In this document: positions 60,622-64,000 of the stretch, in pieces | Layout: each line of letters starts with the position of its first letter | Numbering within the stretch: position 1 is the stretch's first letter | Source: Tenodera sinensis | Taxonomy: Eukaryota; Arthropoda; Insecta; Mantodea; Mantidae | Length of the DNA: 64,000 nt | Reading direction: 5' to 3' | NCBI GenBank assembly: GCA_030765045.1 | Contig: CM060965.1 | Span: 149,161,374 to 149,225,373, forward strand | Notes under the pieces: generated by a model | The model's database searches: none | What the model saw: only the letters and a program-made list of their open reading frames with translations | What the model was told of the DNA's origin: nothing | Program-made: the position numbers and the translations under genes

Positions 60622-60765
60622 ACCTGATGTGTTACATTTACTTGGCTTTCTCTTCCCAATTTTCAACAAAACGTACAGAATCTTATTCTTATATTTAATT
60701 TATGTTAATCCAAATACACATGTATAAGTGTTTTATTAGACCTTTCTTTGCAGTGAATACAGGAA
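60622..60765 (+). mobile_element. Family A 5' fragment, copy A11, diverged
   Basis: AACCTGATGTGTTACATTTA, CTTGGCTTTCTCTTCCCAAT and TTAATTTATGTTAATCCAAA follow the first 140 bp of copy A2 in order. Confidence 0.65.
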
Positions 60766-63597
60766 GTGTATAATACCGTAGTGTTACATTTAGTCTCTAG
60801 TGAATATTAGTGATAATTAGCACAAAATAGAAAGAAGAACAATTTGTAGAAAAGCTGCAACAATAAAGATAGTTGGTAAAAAAGTAATTTACAAGCATGA
60901 TACATTTCTTCATTAAAACGTTTCGATACAGAATAATTTTCTTACTGATGAGTATCTGTAGAGAGTTTTTTGTTTTGTTTGTTTGTTTGTTTTTTTCATT
61001 TTCCTTAGTGGATCTAATGAAATTCAGGATACATTGAGAATAATTAACATATTGGCTTACCTCTGCAAGTGTGAAGCGTGCGGAATTTTAAATGAGAACA
61101 TTACAACATCTATTTAAATTTTAAAACAAACGCTTTGAGTGGCTTGCAGTAACTTATCCAGTAAAATAGTGATAACTAGAGGTAGGACAAATATCCTTTT
61201 GCTTGCAATGTGCGCGCGCTACTAGTACACATAGATAATGCGGAGAGGGGAAGGGGGTGACACAGGTTTTCTGGAACTGTAAACATCATAGTCAGGGGTG
61301 TAACAACAACTTCGATTTAAAAATAGACTTTACAAGACATGTGTATTGTCAAAAATATAAACATTTACAGGTACATATTATCTTCTCATTCGTTTGTTTC
61401 TTTGTCAAATAATTAACTATATTTCCTAATGAAGTTTTTAAACTCAGAATAGAGAAATTTTTAAAATTGTACCTGATGATGCAATATTTCTTCTTCTTCT
61501 TTTTAAATTGAGTGTTGTTTTAACAATTTTTGCTTCTCTTTGCAATTTCGTATTTCTGAAAGACAGAACTTATTCTGCGTTTTTTCTATTCATAGTGCAA
61601 TTTTTTTGGAAATTCTTTCACTAACGTTTATGGCAGCACGTGATGATTCTGATATACTGAAATTTGTTGCAGAGCAACCAACTCTACACTACCAGTACTG
61701 CAGTCGTACCACTGACTGTCAAATTGGATCCTGTGTGTTCAGTACGTCATAATTATGTACTACGCAAATGGTGGTTATGTTGATTCCTCGCTCAGTTGGT
61801 AAGTAATTCTCCTAGCTCTGGAGATGAGGAAATGGAATACTTATGTAATTAATATTTTAGTCCAAAGTACTATTGTGAACAGAAAGAATATAATTTCTGG
61901 AAGGCTTGGTGAATAACGGTGAATAATGCGTGAAACAGCATTAGTCACTCCTTCCTTTGTCAGCATTTTGCACTTCGTCACTTATTTAATTATTAACACC
62001 CAAGCTGGTGCGGCAACTTCTTCATCATTAGCGTTTAGCGGGAAAGCTATCATGGCAAACCCTAGGGGCACGTATGTATATAATGCCCAAGGAGACTTCA
62101 ATGAACGGGTAGAAAAGTAACATTCCATTGTATTTCTTTTAAGAAAGAAGAGTAGGAATCTGTGCTGAAGATTGCCTTGGACAAGATTGGTAATATCAGA
62201 CAAGCAAGTTGGAGTTTACTCATCTAGACTAATAGATTTAATACGTCTTTTCCGTACTTTTTATATGAATTATCCGGTTTTGAAGTCGATGCTGTTTTAT
62301 TTTATCTATTATATTTCAAACGTAATACGTAGCATGTGATAGCTCTTTCTATTAAATAGTATACATATACAGAAAGCAAACGCAAAAGCTTGTGAAGAAT
62401 GAAACACTCATGCAACAATGACGAGTTGACGTTCAACGACATGACTGGAGGAACTTGATCATTTTTCTAAAAAGATGTCCTCTTTAATTCTACAAAAGTT
62501 TCCAGTGTTATGTTGCACATACATATACTTCAAATAATATCTTTGCATATAGAGGGGAAAAGAAGTCACAATCCAATTCACTGAAAAATACAACGTAATA
62601 AAATCAGGAGATGAAAGCTATGTTATGTCATTTCGTAGGCAGGTAATGTATTATACGGTGGAACGCCATCATGTTTAACGTTACAGTAAATTTGAAATAT
62701 CGTAATAATAATTTTTAATCCTCTAAAGACGTCAATAGACAACGGTTCGAAGTTTTTACTCCAGGAAGCGTGTCATAAAAGAATTCAAGCTCCAATAGCT
62801 TCATGATATCAAATTCCTCCCCAAAGATTAATATGCGGTTGGTACAGCTACTTCTCAAATATACCTGCAATCGTGCCTGTTGACGTGGCATGTTTTCTTT
62901 CATAAGAATAAAAAGTGACTTTTTCTCTACTCTGTTGAAGTTACATAAAGAAAACTTCAGGGTTAAGAGGCTTCCGCATTTAAGTTTATTCGTATCAAAC
63001 ATTAGAGCTGGCACAACGTTCGCCAATCTGCAGGATGTATAGAACACTATCTTCGTTAACTTACTTTTACGTCTGTTGCAGGGCTACAGTATTCCTATTA
63101 AGAACTCTAATATGTAACCTCTTGAGGTGTGCAAATCGCAGTGAATGAGTTAAGAGGGAGTAGGCAGTGGGAGCGGTATACTGCGGGGAGTGAAAATGAC
63201 ATGTGGCTTTCAATCGAGAGGCAATCCACTTAATCCGAGTAGTACTGAAATCTCACGCAGCTCTCATTGGCAAACTTTTGTTGCGTTGCTTCTAACAGTA
63301 GCGAAACTAACTGTAAAGCTTTATGCTCCTTTGTGGTTCTTAGGAAGACGACTCACCTCATTTCGTATGAGTTAAAATAATTAAAAATGTTTCTTGTATT
63401 CCTGCTTGCTCTAAAAATAATAGGCAATAGCTGTATTTTATTCAGTCCGATAAATAACCACAGAAGAAGATTTAGATCTGAAAGAAATATAAGCAAATTC
63501 AGAATTTAAGTTCAAAGAAAACTGGATTACACAATGATTCTCCTTGAAATGACAAACTAATGACAGCTTATGTAAATAATCGGGCAAGAATTACAAT
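60766..63597. other. Unassigned AT-rich DNA
   Basis: About 2.8 kb with no repeat shared with the rest of the window. The 110-codon minus frame at 62715-63047 opens with GTG and shows no known domain. A G-rich patch (61238-61260) and TGCGCGCGC (61211-61219) stand out. Confidence 0.4.
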
Positions 63598-63640
63598 AAA
63601 ATCTGACGTGTTACATTCATATGACTTTCTCTGATTTTTA
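63598..63640 (+). mobile_element. Family A 5'-end fragment, copy A12
   Basis: AAATCTGACGTGTTACATTC then ATATGACTTTCTCTGA matches the first 40 bp or so of family A. What follows is unrelated, so the copy is a stub. Confidence 0.6.
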
Positions 63641-63689
63641 AGGGTATTTAAGGGCTTATTTCGCCCTAAGGCTGTTTCAGGGGTGTTTC

Positions 63690-64000
63690 CTCTTCAGCCG
63701 TGAGGTAGCTATTTATTTAATAGAGGTTAAAAGAGCTAATTTGTCTCCTTCTTCTTGTACTTCAAACTATAGGCTTTAGGCCTGTTGCGGCTCCTTTATT
63801 TGTTGAGTCCATCTTTTTGCTGGTCGGCCAATACTTCTTTTTCCAATTTTGTGTTTTTCTTTTTTGTTTTTATTTTATCTTCGTCCAGTAGTTCACTTAT
63901 CTAATGTTGAGGATGTGCATTGTTACTACATGTCATGAATGGTAAGCTGCAGAGGTTATTGTAGCGTTGTCCATGGTGGTTATAGAAAATTTGGCCTGAT
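63690..64000 (-). pseudogene. Non-LTR retrotransposon 3' end, running off the window
   Basis: On the minus strand RSIGRPAKRWTQQIKE matches the GRP-KRW-QQIKE basic block at the C-terminus of insect non-LTR reverse-transcriptase proteins. After a frameshift ATGLKPIV is followed by a stop and an arginine-coding GAAGAAGGAGA end. Upstream coding text should lie beyond 64000. Confidence 0.6.

Noticed and set aside
62715..63047. 110-codon minus frame
   Set aside because: It opens with GTG, the first ATG lies about 16 codons in, and no motif or signal peptide is recognisable.

Overview
This window reads as AT-rich, gene-poor intergenic DNA from a large eukaryotic genome, almost certainly an insect. 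A cockroach or termite (Blattodea) is my guess, because the style of the non-LTR reverse-transcriptase remnants and the many tRNA-headed SINEs fit that group, but this is recognition from memory and not a computed assignment. I find no convincing host protein-coding gene, no intact tRNA or rRNA gene, no CRISPR array and no prokaryotic-style operon. Nearly all long open frames are artefacts of trinucleotide arrays or shadows of decayed transposons.

What the window does hold is a dense, layered set of mobile-element remains. (1) A dispersed repeat of about 0.9 kb, here called family A, occurs at least twelve times (best copies 8226-9118 and 53041-53914, both +; 1-580 is cut by the window edge). 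It has short inverted ends and a microsatellite at a fixed internal place, and I cannot assign it to a superfamily. (2) Several tRNA-derived SINE families (SINE-1 to SINE-6 plus single heads) lie on both strands; two copies have recognisable target-site duplications, at 6944-7311 and 34220-34459. (3) DNA transposons: a Tigger/pogo element with TA duplication and a surviving helix-turn-helix frame (24220-25362), a second Tigger-like element (32791-33518), a pogo-like element (3475-4870) carrying a nested MITE with an 8-bp duplication (3807-4083), a hAT relic with C-terminal transposase domain (39274-40264), Tc1/mariner relics (30270-31160 and about 50010-50540), foldback elements at 12.9 and 29.3-29.8 kb, and a possible Harbinger relic near 56.6-57.3 kb. 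(4) Non-LTR retrotransposon 3' ends at 7.3-7.8, 15.4-15.7, 21.6-22.7, 26.9-27.5, 37.2-37.9 and 63.7-64.0 kb. (5) A solo LTR (57506-58038) and a related truncated LTR with a tRNA-Leu-type primer-binding site (36397-36808).

The second theme is microsatellites. Large ATT/AAT arrays occur at 10.8, 26.5, 35.5, 43.4 and 59.7 kb, with GAA, GACA and GGAC/GGAT arrays elsewhere. Several start exactly where a retroelement 3' end stops: 26.5 kb against a reverse-transcriptase end, 36.8 kb against an R1-like end, 3.7 kb against a SINE-2 tail. Retroposition therefore appears to have seeded the arrays.

Layout: 0-5.6 kb family A, SINE-1, nested pogo/hAT MITE, SINE-1; 6-9.1 kb SINE-2 beside a retroelement end, then the best family A copy; 10-17.7 kb ATT array, SINE-1 copies, foldback MITE, SINE-2 and an RT tail; 19-22.7 kb family A, SINE-3 and a Jockey-like relic; 24-27.5 kb Tigger, giant AAT array, RT end; 28-34.9 kb SINE-4, foldback element, mariner, family A with nested SINE-3; 35.5-41.1 kb giant AAT array, LTR, R1-like end, hAT and a GC-rich unassigned block; 43-56 kb arrays, SINEs, a diverged 340-bp-spaced duplication, mariner traces, family A and a minisatellite; 56-64 kb palindromes, solo LTR, ATT array and an RT tail at the edge.
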